Shown: positions 41,803 through 53,031, counted from the first letter of the stretch. The stretch: DNA of 64,000 nt from Ulva prolifera (GCA_023078555.1 CM041196.1:11178985-11242984), one strand, 5' to 3'. The notes: generated from the sequence alone by a model not told the origin. Numbers and translations are program-made.

Positions 41803-43533
41803 TGTTCATGTAATACAGCATCAACCAGTGAACTTTCTACCTCAGTTAGTACATGTGATTTGCTGTACATGCACTCACAGAGCTGGCGAAGAGTCGTCAT
41901 CGTTATCGCGAGCCACAGGCAGCTGCATGCCGGCCCAGCAGTCGGGCCTCCAGGTTATCCCCTCTGACATGTTCGCAAAAGCCGAGATCCCGGTGGCCGT
42001 GGCGGCGTCCATCAGCGACATGCACGACACAACCGTTTGATCAGAGATGCGAGTGTGAGGACTGGTGAAAGCTTGGGGTCAAAGTCATGCATGTGCGCAG
42101 ATACCCACGCGCTGTCGGCACCTTCTCACGCGCTTCCTTGCATGTGCACAGCGCAGGCCGCCTACTACACGAGACGAGGTGGCACGCAGCATGGCAGGCA
42201 AAGCGCCGCAGCACGCTTTGCGTCAGATCTGTCCAGGTGACGCATGTTTATTTTTTTTTTATGGACATTGTAGGTGAGAGGGCTCTGAATGTGGAGCAGA
42301 GCTGCAGAGACCGGGCCTGGAAAAACGGTTGGGAACACAGCACGAGCTTCAGCAGCACGCTCGATACCTGCCTCTGCCACACACGGCCGGCCAAAGTGCG
42401 TGCAGCAGTGTCACTCAGACGTACCCCTGCACGTCGACGTCTCGCCGCCTTGAACCTGTAACACACAAGCACTCCGTGCATCACCCGCGCACCCGGCCCC
42501 GTCGCGCGGGATCCCTTATGACTAGCCCGGCCGGACTGCCCGGGCCATGGCCATGGACATGCCATGTGGCAGCCCGGATCGAGTCACAGAAGATGGACCG
42601 CGAGCACATGGAGACGTGGGCGCGGCTGTAGTGTGATCGCCGACGTGTGTATGTGGCTGTTTATTCGGATGAGAGTCTTTTCTGGTGCTCGGGTTACAAA
42701 AGAGTGAACGGGAGAAAACAAACACTGAAACCGAATCTAGTGCTTGTCTCCTCCCGTTTACTCTTTTGTAAACACGGCGACATGTGGCCACATTCTACAG
42801 AGTTCGCAGTGCACCATGGCCAAATGCAAGGCCCTGTAAAGTGAGTACAGCAAACCTGGATCCACAAGCCATGTGTGGCGATGCAACACGATGCCTAATT
42901 ATGTGCCCGTCGAAATTTGACAGCCCGGGACAAACGGGGGCCATCATGCCGCAGCCTGCGTTAACTGCCCAAGCACCACTGGCCAGCGGGACGGCCGTAC
43001 GAAGAGCTCCGAGCCTCGCCGAGATCGTATGCTAAATTTAACGTGCTGATCACGCAAGGCTGTTCAACTTCCCCACAGCTAGGTGCATGCAGAACGTGGT
43101 TTGTGTATAGAACGTGAAAATGGCGGATCCAATCCGCGGGCACGCCCGGACGGAAGTTGTTTTACAAAAGAGTGGACGGAGGTGCTCAGATCCCTGGACG
43201 TCTCGTGCATCTCCCGAGGATCACTCGACACATTTGCTGTAGATCTGAGTCTTCAATTAGCTTCTACATACGTATGTATCTGGTGTGGACGTGAGCGTGG
43301 CAGATCACCCGTGAAATATTCCTGCGATGTGTTTGTTGCATGTTGGTGCGCAGATCTGCAACGCAGAACCTGAGGGGGATGTTCGACGCGACGAGGCGCA
43401 CCGCCCTCGAGGCCGTGCCGGCCACATCTAGCCACACCACGGTGAATTCCATCCGGAACGAGGTGCCGCGGAGCGGAATCGAGATATCGCGGTATGATCA
43501 CACATGTGCAACGTGAGAACCGGAGCCTCAATC
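41803..43533. other. Non-coding stretch between the Penelope-like remnant and element D
   Basis: No gene recognised. Contains nested S copies (42629-42773) and a 3'-end S remnant near 43163-43185 (TTTTACAAAAGAGTGGACGG). Confidence 0.5.
42629..42773 (+). mobile_element. S-family insert S12 interrupted by an antisense S copy
   Basis: The outer + strand long-form copy starts TGTAGTGTGATCG and ends TTTACTCTTTTGTAA at 42773. It is split after GGTGCTCGG by a minus-strand copy (~42694-42738, TTACAAAAGAGTGAACGGG ... CCGAATCT). GTGCT near both inner junctions may be a short target duplication. The two copies form a long imperfect hairpin. Confidence 0.75.
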
Positions 43534-44170
43534 CAGTCGGTTCGAATCACATTAGCTGTCCATGCGTCAGCATCCATGCATCATGCCGCACGCCGAAACT
43601 CCGCTCAATCGCACAGAGCGCAGAAATATTCAGCTCGGCGCGGGATCAGCTGCGATGGATTTCACGGAAATGACTGCTGCCTTAGTTGAGATCTGGAGAT
43701 GCGTCTGTAACTTTTCGCGTAACGAATGAGCGATCAGACAGCATGCGCACGGAGATGAGAGATGAATTGATGGGATCACGGGAATTGGGGATGCGAGGTG
43801 ATAAATGTGCTGATTGACAGGACATGAAACACATATGCTGGTGGTGTTGGCAGAGGCTGCACATGCCAGAACCGACATTGCTGCGGCCCCACAACCGCCT
43901 GAAATTATCAGACAAGTGCAGTGGGCGCAATCGTGGCGGGCATGAGTGCCCGGCAGTTTCTTGCTGAGGCTCAACAGGCCATTTTGGACCTCACCTTTGG
44001 CACAAACACACAAAACATGCCTCGACTTCAAGGCTCCAGCCTTTCACAGTCACAAATCAACCGTATTGGCTGCCACTTTTTGCCGCCAGGTGGCCATGTA
44101 TCTCACACAGTAATCAATCACTCTCTCTCAAAGTCGGCCTTCACACGGCTAATGTAATTCAGAGGGACAG
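43534..44170 (+). repeat. Element D terminal direct repeat, left copy
   Basis: No difference from the copy at 48479-49115 was noticed in the stretches compared, and translated frames across both are the same. Inverted blocks at 43544-43556 and 44148-44160 lie 10 bp from each end. Small ORFs inside show no domain. Confidence 0.88.
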
Positions 44171-44258
44171 AAGGCATTTATGTGACCTGCTGAGCCATTG
44201 GTGGCGTAGGGGGAACGAGCGTGACGTAACACTAGCGGATGGTAAAAGCAAGAGTCTA

Positions 44259-47200
44259 TCATGACCATTTTGCCTCCGGAAACTTCCCACCCGAACCCAC
44301 AACTTCGAAATTTCCATGCCTCCATTCTGTTGGATGCCCTCCCCTGTCTTCGTAGTATCCGGGTGGCAGCAACGGCTTGAACTTCTCGCCCGCGTCCGCA
44401 GCCACAATCTGCGCGGTGATGTAAAGGCGCCTGGTAGACTTTGTGATAGAACTCTGATTCTTGGGAGGTGCGCCGTCGTCGCCTGCTTCGTTCCTCTTTT
44501 CGCATTCCGAGTGCATGACTTCGTCGTAGCTCTTCGAGAGCAGCAAAGCCTGGGAGTCTGGGGGCTGATCTAGAGTCCAGGCTCTCGCTACACCTTTATA
44601 TGTGCCGACCTGCATCTCGGCTGGCTGGTGCAGGTCCGGAGTCGTATTTCCGAGCGGCAGGAACTGCTCGCCGACCAAGCACAACCATCGCCGGGGGTCG
44701 TTGAAGGCCATCTCCCTTCGGAAAACAGCCTCCCATGGTGCGCCATCATCAGCATTTGCAGCTTGGAAGTAGTCTGCCAGCATGTCGTCGTGAATCGCTT
44801 GTGCATGCTTCGTCTGTGCCTGCTTGTACCTTTCGAACTTGACGTCCGTAAGGAATTGAAACTTGGATGACTTGACCGCTCGCTTTCTTGCGCGGCGCAA
44901 GGCTTGCAGTTCCGCGTCTGCGTTCTGCCTGCCGTGTGCGTCGCCGGCAGGCAATCTGCGCTTTGCTGCCAGCAGCTTGTCTTTGTACTTGTCGAAAGAT
45001 TCAGCCACGCCGGGGATCGTGATTCCCAGCTGCTGCTCGGCGGCAGTCAGGATGGTGTTGTACTCCTCGATCGGTGTCACTCGCGGAGTGAGCATCGCGA
45101 TGGCAGCTCCGTGATGAATCGGGGCATTGTCCTGGCTCAGGCCAAAGGGCACATGAATGCTGTGCCATGTGATGCTCACTTCGTCTGACATGCAGTCGTA
45201 GTACTCCTTGCATTTTTGGTCCCACACCTCTCTTGAGCCTGGGTCGCCCAACTGCATACCGAGCCATCGCTTGATGCACCACGGCAGCACGTAGAACAGC
45301 ATCATCATCTTGTACTCTGTTCCGTTGATCGCCCGTGCGATCATGTTGCCTGCTTTCGACTTTGCACTGTTCTGCAAACACCACTAAGTCTGAGTCTTCA
45401 ATGCAGGCATCCCAAGATGTATGTGGAGAAAGAGGGAGTCAAGAGTGTAATATGGAGTGCATCACTGAACACAGGTAATGTCCATGCACCTTCTGTGTGC
45501 TGTATTGAGTCCAGCTGCCTCTCTGCAGTGTTGGACACAAGCATTGCATACTCAGACTGTTCATGGATGTGTGCTGTTGACTGCAGCTGCCTCTCTGCAG
45601 TGTTGGACACAAGCATTGCATACTCAGACTGTTCATGGATGTGTGCTGTTGACTGCAGCTGCCTCTCTGCAGTGTTGCACCCAAGCATTGCATACTCAGA
45701 CTGTTCATGGATGTGTGCTGTTGACTGCAGCTGCCTCTCTGCAGTGTTGCACCCAAGCATTGCATACTCAGACTGTTCATGGATGTGTGCTGTTGACTGC
45801 AGCTGCCTCTCTGCAGTGTTGGACACAAGCATTGCATACTCAGACTGTTCATGGATGTGTGCTGTTGACTGCAGCTGCCTCTCTGCAGTGTTGCACCCAA
45901 GCATTGCATACTCAGACTGTTCATGGATGTGTGCTGTTGACTGCAGCTGCCTCTCTGCAGTGTTGCACCCAAGCATTGCATACTCAGACTGTTCATGGAT
46001 GTGTGCTGTTGACTGCAGCTGCCTCTCTGCAGTGTTGCACCCAAGCATTGCATACTCAGACTGTTCATGGATGTGTGCTGTTGACTGCAGCTGCCTCTCT
46101 GCAGTGTTGCACCCAAGCATTGCATACTCAGACTGTTCATGGATGTGTGCTGTTGACTGCAGCTGCCTCTCTGCAGTGTTGCACCCAAGCATTGCATACT
46201 CAGACTGTTCATGGATGTGTGCTGTTGACTGCAGCTGCCTCTCTGCAGTGTTGCACCCAAGCATTGCATACACTTCATGGTGTGTGACTTCATTGTGTCT
46301 ATCACGTGCAGTTGCCACAAGGCCAGTCAAGTCAGGGACGCAGTGCACAAGCTGATAACTAAGACGGTAGTGATCACACAGTATACTAGTTGCTCATGTT
46401 TGCATGCTCAATGGCGCCGCGGGGTCCCCCCACTGTGTTCATTGCATAGGCCAGGGCATAAGACCACGCAGCATGACTGTGTCGTTAGACAAGTTATACA
46501 AATAGTGTGCCATGTTGATGTTGATGCTGCCGTTCTGCCCTCCTTCGGCATGAAGGCCCATGGTGTAAGTAAGAAAGGTGGCCCTGCGTTTCACCTCGAT
46601 GTATTGTTTGTCTTGTGCAACAGTATGCTTGTAGCTGTGGAAGTGGACGGACGTAGCCACAAAAATGCTCGCAACCGAAAGCATGACACTTTGAAAGAGA
46701 ACAAGCTCAGTCGATGTGGTGTAAGATTGTTTCGAATTGATCTGAGCCAGTCAATACCAGATCAACTGTACGAGATAGAGCATATGATTAAAGGCCTAGT
46801 GTAATTCATACCAGGAAACCCTCATCTGTGAACTTCTGCGGGACAAGCTCACTCTGGTCCACAGGGAAGATCTTGGCAGCCTCCTGTGGAGAGGCCTTCC
46901 TGAATTTCTGGACAGCTTTCTCGCTCGAGCCGTAGTGCATCTTCATGATGGCCAGCTTGGTCTCATCATCAATCTTGTCTGTCCAACGTTGCAGCCCAGC
47001 TTGCACGCTGTCCGCTGCCTTGCTGCCGTTGGCAGCAGTGACCAGAAGGGTCCCTGTCACCGCTGAGGCAAAGATGTAGAACATGACTTTTGGGGCCATG
47101 CCAACCTGCACCATGGCTGCATCATGAAAACAATGTGTCAACGGTGAGCAGCAGCAGCAGGCAGTGGTGTCACTCACCGTTTTCATCAGTAGGTTGTAGC

Positions 47201-48216
47201 AGATGGGGGTACGCGCTGCGCCGAGCTGAGTAATGCCCTTCTGAGACTTCACCCATGCTTGAGGATCAACTTTCCCACCATCCAAGAACACATTCCGTTG
47301 TACTTGTTGCCATGTGAAGGTGTACTCGTACGCTGGGTCCATCACCCTCCTGGTGAGGGGGTGGCCCTGGTGGATCTTTGGATTGAAGTACATAGGCTCT
47401 CTCCCCAGAATACGCCTTGCTGCTTTCCTTGCTTGCCCTGCTTCTCTTGTGCCCTTCACGTTCAGAGCTGTTTTCTTCAGGCCAGGAAAAGCCGTTCGCA
47501 GATTAGACCACAAGGATGCATGTGTCTTGACATTCAAGGACGCCATTGCTTCCTCGATGATTGGGCTGTACTTGGCTGCCTGCTCCAAGCTCCTGAATGG
47601 CAAACACTCAATACCTCCTTCGCTTCTGCCCTCCAGAAGGAATAATCGGACGTTTTGGAGGAGCGGGAAGTGCTGGCTTGCTTTCTCTGCAGGCTGATGT
47701 GGGGGCAGAGGCAGTACTGACCCTGTGGTCACAAGGTGCTTCGCTTGCCTGCAAGCATGGCATTGGCATTGTGAGGATACCAAGACGCACGCCACCCACG
47801 GACACAGTGCACACATACAGAGCGTACGTTGATGCGTGCTTGATCAGGGACGCGCGGTCTCTGACATATTCTGGCTTGTTGGCAATTTGATCTGATGCAC
47901 ATGGGACTGCAGCACCATCTGGTTGCATGCGTTTCTTGGGTGCATTATGATGCAGGAAGTTTCTTGCCTTTCGGGCTCTCGCTGATGCTGTGTACGCACT
48001 CTCTGAAGTGCGCAGCAGTCTGTTGAGTGCTTCGAAGTTGGCGACAACTGGGCCGTAGATCACCTTCTCCCCCTCCTCTCGCTGTACAGAACCATCGATA
48101 CAGAGCTGAACCAAGTTTGCTTCACTGAGCGAACGCACGTACTCGAAAGACAGCAACAGCCTCTGCTCGACGGACAAGCGGAAGTCGCTCCCGCAAGTCC
48201 CTGCGGACAGCGTCAC
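44259..48216 (-). CDS. Element D DDE-transposase-like protein, spliced
   Basis: Minus-strand exons with GT-AG borders and consistent phase: 48216-47796, 47686-47178, 47105-46812, 45371-44259; ~780 residues. The first coding exon may begin further upstream: an ATG near 48274 opens MRIDNFEHNPDPLGYMLLT in another frame, so the true start is unsettled. Exon 4 carries SQDNAPIHHGAA, the second-aspartate motif of IS630/Tc1-like DDE integrases, and ~150 residues later TPDLHQPAEMQVGTYK, where the glutamate would be the third catalytic residue. The first aspartate is not assigned with confidence. Exons 1-2 are Arg/Lys-rich in places and may bind DNA. The predicted role is excision and integration of element D. 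Intron 3 (46811-45372, 1440 bp) is far larger than the others and holds a minisatellite and an antisense nuclease ORF. Confidence 0.65.
45510..46272. repeat. 72-bp minisatellite, ~10.6 units
   Basis: Unit GCTGCCTCTCTGCAGTGTTG ... GTGTGCTGTTGACTGCA repeats at a 72-bp period with two variants (GGACACAAG or GCACCCAAG). Because 72 is divisible by three and no stop occurs, several frames on both strands are open through the array. It lies in intron 3 of the element D gene. Confidence 0.9.
46277..46804 (+). CDS. PD-(D/E)XK nuclease-like ORF (DUF559/Vsr-like fold), antisense inside element D
   Basis: 175 codons from ATG at 46277; the frame is also open leftward through the minisatellite, so the start is uncertain. 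The C-terminal ~75 residues carry FHLDVLFVL, then VAVEVDGRSHKNARNRKHD, K, and RLFRIDLSQ. A D followed by ExD, a His, a DxxKEN-like segment and a final RxxR strand is the pattern of DUF559 and very-short-patch-repair-type PD-(D/E)XK endonucleases. The N-terminal half is His/Cys-rich and unassigned. It ends 8 bp short of the minus-strand splice donor of the DDE-like gene, wholly within that gene's third intron. It may be an accessory nuclease of the transposon or a captured host ORF. Confidence 0.6.
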   Translation: MVCDFIVSITCSCHKASQVRDAVHKLITKTVVITQYTSCSCLHAQWRRGVPPLCSLHRPGHKTTQHDCVVRQVIQIVCHVDVDAAVLPSFGMKAHGVSKKGGPAFHLDVLFVLCNSMLVAVEVDGRSHKNARNRKHDTLKENKLSRCGVRLFRIDLSQSIPDQLYEIEHMIKGLV

Positions 48217-48478
48217 GGGTCAGCAACATGTAGCCGAGCGGATCTGGGTTGTGTTCGAAATTATCAATTCTCATGTGCACGGAACCGCGGAGTGCTGCAT
48301 CTCACCTTCCATTCTGGACGTGTGACACCGACCGGCATCACACAGCGCAAGAGTAGTGCTTTAGATGCACCCAGGCACGATCAGACGGCCACTGGTTCAT
48401 CACAAAGTATGTACGAGTAGTTGTTACTCGTCTGCATGCCCATTTGAATCCTAAACGTGCAGGCCAACTTGGCTCCTT

Positions 48479-49115
48479 CAGTCGGTTCGAATCACATTAG
48501 CTGTCCATGCGTCAGCATCCATGCATCATGCCGCACGCCGAAACTCCGCTCAATCGCACAGAGCGCAGAAATATTCAGCTCGGCGCGGGATCAGCTGCGA
48601 TGGATTTCACGGAAATGACTGCTGCCTTAGTTGAGATCTGGAGATGCGTCTGTAACTTTTCGCGTAACGAATGAGCGATCAGACAGCATGCGCACGGAGA
48701 TGAGAGATGAATTGATGGGATCACGGGAATTGGGGATGCGAGGTGATAAATGTGCTGATTGACAGGACATGAAACACATATGCTGGTGGTGTTGGCAGAG
48801 GCTGCACATGCCAGAACCGACATTGCTGCGGCCCCACAACCGCCTGAAATTATCAGACAAGTGCAGTGGGCGCAATCGTGGCGGGCATGAGTGCCCGGCA
48901 GTTTCTTGCTGAGGCTCAACAGGCCATTTTGGACCTCACCTTTGGCACAAACACACAAAACATGCCTCGACTTCAAGGCTCCAGCCTTTCACAGTCACAA
49001 ATCAACCGTATTGGCTGCCACTTTTTGCCGCCAGGTGGCCATGTATCTCACACAGTAATCAATCACTCTCTCTCAAAGTCGGCCTTCACACGGCTAATGT
49101 AATTCAGAGGGACAG
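48479..49115 (+). repeat. Element D terminal direct repeat, right copy
   Basis: Same orientation and length as 43534-44170 and preceded by CTCCTT. It ends GGGACAG before the AATC duplication. Confidence 0.88.
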
Positions 49116-49915
49116 AATCGTGGTGCCCCGCATGCATACGCCGACGCCGGTGGCACGCTTCGACCATCCGGCTCGCCGTTACGACAGCACTCGTATAAAT
49201 GCGAAATCTGCCCAGCCACAATGTACACTTGTGTAATCCCAACTGCACTGCGCCATTGCGGTGCTGCTTTGAATATTCGCTGCCAGCGTGCATGCTTAGA
49301 GCCGTTCCGCGTGGCTCGGGTCTCAATCGCTACGTCCTGCTAGCAGCAGCGCTGCTGACACACATGTACACGGCGCCGTTTCGGAACACGATCTGGTCTG
49401 AAGGCCCGCTCATCAGGCTACAGTCCTCAGCACTACCAACACGACCTGGCAGCAGGTACTTCCCCTTCATCTGTCTGGGATTGATGAAGTATGGATGCAG
49501 CATGAGCTAGCTTGCAGTTGATGTGCGCGCCCACAGACCGCTGAAATGTGCGCTGCCGCTTCGCGGCTTTATGTGTGTGACTGTTGATACGGAAGAAAAT
49601 ATTTTGCTGTGTATTGTGTATGCTCGATTAGTGGCCTTCAACGTATCCTTGCAAAGCCCGGGCCCGGTCTCGCCGGGCCGGCCGGAGCACATGCATATGG
49701 GTGTGCACCTCTGCGTAGGCATGCCGTGGCCGCTGCGATTGCGTTGCCTGAATATCTCGATGAGGTCATCTAGGTATGCACACCTGTGAGTTCATGTGGT
49801 TGGGGCATGGTAAAGCTGAACTGAGGCATCGCTATCCTGTCTTTGGTATGGCCCGTTCATGTCCCTGCGACGGGCCTGGAGGACGCGATCCTGCCGGACT
49901 GAGGTGTGAGTGTGG

Positions 49916-50003
49916 TTGTAGTGTGATCGTGTGTGTGTGTATGTTGCTGTTGGTTCGGAATGGATTCGGTGTTGGTGTTTGTCGCTCTTTGAAATTTTGT
50001 AAT
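49916..50003 (+). mobile_element. S-family insert S15, longest form
   Basis: TTGTAGTGTGATCG, a TG microsatellite, ATGTTGCTGTTGGTTCGG, then a diverged core ending GAAATTTTGTAA. It shares its 5' end with S12, so this may be close to full length. A further 3'-end fragment (TTCCCGTTCACTCTTCTGCAA) follows at about 50037. Confidence 0.7.
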
Positions 50004-50091
50004 ACCCATGCTGCAGCTGGTGGTCTGTATTTGTCTATTCCCGTTCACTCTTCTGCAAGCCCGCGCTGGCTGCCCGTATACTATATAAATA

Positions 50092-50158
50092 TTACAAACG
50101 AGTGAACGAGAGAAAACAAGCACTGAAACCGAATCTCATCCGAATCAACAGCAACACA
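50092..50158 (-). mobile_element. S-family insert S16
   Basis: Reverse copy, TTACAAACGAGTGAACGAG ... CATCCGAATCAACAGCAACA. No flanking duplication recognised. Confidence 0.75.
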
Positions 50159-50401
50159 TCGTGCTGCTCTGGTTCTGCTGCCGTTACTGTCACGCAACTT
50201 GTGCACACACGCACAGCTTACCTAGATGCGTCGAAAGACGCAGCACGGGATTCAGGAAACAAATGACGACTTCCCGTGAAAGACGCAGCACGGGGCTGAT
50301 CGCCGCACAGTCCTTCGACGGTGGGCCGCCGGCCGGCGTTCGTGGCCACCGGTGCCACGCCACTGCGTTGCAGCTGTACAAGAGTACATATGTTTACAAA
50401 A

Positions 50402-50442
50402 GTTTGCGAACGGCCGGCTGCTCAGTCCGGCCGTTCGCAAAC
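50402..50442. repeat. Perfect hairpin, 16-bp arms
   Basis: GTTTGCGAACGGCCGG / CCGGCCGTTCGCAAAC around a 9-nt loop. Very GC-rich; function unknown. Confidence 0.8.
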
Positions 50443-51126
50443 ATGTGCGCTCCGATGCCTGTATCTGGGTCATTTTAATCCGGTCCTCAGGTTTCGATCC
50501 GTCGCTTGTGCGACTGTCACTGCCGACTGCCACGTAGGCACCGGTTGAAGCGCGCCGTGCGTGCAACTGTGATACCTCGGAGCTTTGAACACTTTTTGAA
50601 GTAACATGACAAAAGCTATTACTTGCTTGCGTCAAAGCTACATGGCGAAGGCTGAAACGAGCGGAACGTCTGTTTCCGGGGCGTTTGCAACTGCGCCGGC
50701 TTTGGTCACCAACCTGTTGTCGCCGACGACTCCAGCTCTGAGCAGATGACCGTCTCTGCGTTCGCAACTGGACATTCTATCATCATACAATGCTAGAGCT
50801 TTGTAAAGAATGCGTGGTTGAGACCGCGTGAGCGTAGCAGCGTCAGGCGCACTCTGCAGCCTTGTTAACGCAGTGATATCCTCACAACAATACCGAAGCT
50901 CGCTACAGCACGGCAGTAAAACCAAGTGGCTCACATTGAAGCAAACAGCGTCGCGTTATGCGTGACTGTATGTGCCCTGGCATCGGGAGATGACAGACAG
51001 CACTCGCAACGCAATGCATTTACCCATACAGCATGCTCCCGCAAAGTGATAATAACGTTGACATTGTGTCTGCTTGATAAAGTCGGCAGGGCTGTGGCAA
51101 CGGTCGGGCTTGTTATAGACAGACGT

Positions 51127-51154
51127 GCCTTGGCGATACCTCCATCGCCAAGGC
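51127..51154. repeat. Perfect hairpin, 11-bp arms
   Basis: GCCTTGGCGAT / ATCGCCAAGGC around ACCTCC. No gene context. Confidence 0.65.
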
Positions 51155-51829
51155 TACAGAACCGCTGCAATCCCAACTTCTTCACGCTATTATACAGATG
51201 GAGATTGTATCTACATTGAGTTCTCACAGTTGCAGATGCGTGCTGCCTCCGGCGCGCAGCGTTACGGCCGTAACAATCGAGCGGCATGACGGCAGCTCTC
51301 AGCGTGCACGCAGCATCGTTAGCCAGGTTGTTTACGCTAAAACCTCACTGATGCTAAAACTTCACGCCTTCGAACCTATTAGCACTGTCGGGGGCAAGTA
51401 GCGCGCAAATCCGGTGGTGGCACCAGTCTGGCTGCATAGGCTCCATGCATGATGAATATTGCGGTGCTGACGACGTGAGCCATGAGACCAGTCGAGACTT
51501 GAGGACCGGTTACTCAAGACCTGTATCTGTGCGTAATACTTGTGGCCCGAGAGAGTGAACCGGGCTGCGAACGGGAGACATGCATGTGTCGCAGCAGCCG
51601 TAAATATGTGCATGGCTTTCGGCAGCAATGTGTAGATTGTAAGGAGGATGCCGCGACATGCCGGCGAGTTCAAAAAAAAAAATGCACAACAGCGCATCGA
51701 CATCGCAGCCAGCCCGATTTTCTTATTTGGAGCATCGAAACCGCGAGGTTGCGACCTCACTAGTGTGAGCCTTAAGCTTGGCTCGCTGCTTTGTTGACCG
51801 GTCCAGGGGTTTGCGAGCCCGGTTTGACG

Positions 51830-52822
51830 CTGCTCTCTAAAGTTACCTCCCTCAGCCTGACCCACGTGACCGAAACCATCATCCCTCGTGCTTTACGAAT
51901 TGCTCCTGACCGCATGCGTCAGCGACGCGGCACAACCAATGCATGGACACCTCCCCCGCCGCAGGCGCACCGGCGTACGCCCCGCCACGCTGCAACGAAG
52001 CCCGTCGCTGCCTGCGATATGGAAACTGGACCGCGAATGCCATGGTAATGATTAGTGCTTTGCTTGAAGGCTGTTCATAAGTGCCGAGCAACCTGGGTAG
52101 ACTTCCCGGTGTTACCTAGCGCATGCAGCTTGACATGATCTGCTAGCGAAGAACGGAGAATTTAAGCTTGGTTGAATAAATGAACTTATTGTGATTTAGT
52201 GTTTCCGGTGAACAAGCCAGCGCTGGGCAACGGCAAGAATCTTTCACGCGAACGTCAACAATAGCCAGCCAGCCAACTGCTCCCCGCCTGAAACGTTTCG
52301 TTAAACAGCTGGCAGCGGATCAGACGATTGAACATGGACGAAGAGCATTTGCGATTGCTGATTTCTGGCTGCTTTGCGTTCAGCCCTGATTATTACGCAA
52401 CAGCTGAGCAGGTCTCTGCAGTGGATTATTGCCAACGTCCGAAGACACTGCAGTGCTGGCAAGCAAGCACACCCACACTACGCTAAAAAAACATTTTGAA
52501 TCAAAGCTTGCGTTGCTGCTCAGCTGTAGGCCAGCCAAGGCAGCTCGCAGAGACACGCTTTTGGCGAAAGGCACTTCGTTTGCAGCGGGCTGCCCCACAT
52601 CGTAGGCATGCATGCATCGCAGCGCTGCCTCTTTGAACGCTTTTCAAGCTCTTTGTTGTGGAACGCCAGACAGCAGTCGTTCGTCTTCACGGTGCATGGC
52701 TGGGCAGTTGCGGTGACTGCTCGTGGCAGGCGTCATATCCGCCTACAGGCGGTCGTCATATGCGCATAACACGCCCACCCACGTGGGGTGGCGTGACCTG
52801 AGGGAGGTATACCTAAAACCAT
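51830..52822. mobile_element. DNA transposon B2, internally deleted relative of B1
   Basis: The left arm (51830-52350) matches 29118-29638 and the right arm (~52353-52822) matches ~30707-31178, nearly base for base. The ~1.07 kb in between, including the Gln-rich ORF, is replaced by two bases. The inverted ends are as in B1. No clear target duplication (only TTGAC shared by the flanks). Confidence 0.8.
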
Positions 52823-53031
52823 GTTGACTATCACTCTCACAAACACTCATGCTGCTGCACGACGGTCATAGAGCGTATGTGTTTGTGAACCGTTTCGCCT
52901 TCCCTGTGCAGCTGCAGCTGTGGCCACATGTCCCGTCTGTTCGATCAGCCTAGGCCTGTTGTCCATCGGAAACGTGACGCCATCCATGGCACTGCTCGTG
53001 GCTCGTGGTTGACGTTTGCCTGAGCTCAGTT

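Larger units (their letters stand above)
43534..49115 (-). mobile_element. Element D: transposon with 637-bp direct terminal repeats and DDE-like gene
   Basis: Two 637-bp direct repeats (43534-44170 and 48479-49115) bound 4308 bp that encode a spliced DDE-like protein on the - strand and, antisense within its third intron, a nuclease ORF. AATC lies directly outside both ends (43530-43533 and 49116-49119). Each repeat has imperfect inverted ends (CAGTC...GAATCACATTAGC against CTGTC...GAATTACATTAGC, both inner blocks exactly 10 bp in), which supports the boundaries independently. No reverse transcriptase or tRNA primer site was found, so an LTR retrotransposon is unlikely. Confidence 0.75.
49120..51829. 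other. Non-coding stretch between element D and B2
   Basis: No gene recognised. Holds a cluster of S copies (49910-50158), the hairpins at 50402-50442 and 51127-51154, a repeated GAAAGACGCAGCACGGG (~50236 and 50278) and an A-run at 51672-51681. Confidence 0.5.

Noticed and set aside
43538-43552. tRNA-like box B (GGTTCGAATC) at the start of the D repeat, and similar words near 40207 and 55381
   Set aside because: No matching box A, cloverleaf or acceptor stem could be built around any of them.
45510-46272. CRISPR-like array
   Set aside because: Units are 72 bp and contiguous with no unique spacers, in a eukaryotic transposon intron.
43534-49115. Element D as an LTR retrotransposon
   Set aside because: No reverse transcriptase, protease, RNase H or primer-binding site; the gene is spliced and DDE-like, and the repeats do not follow the TG...CA rule.
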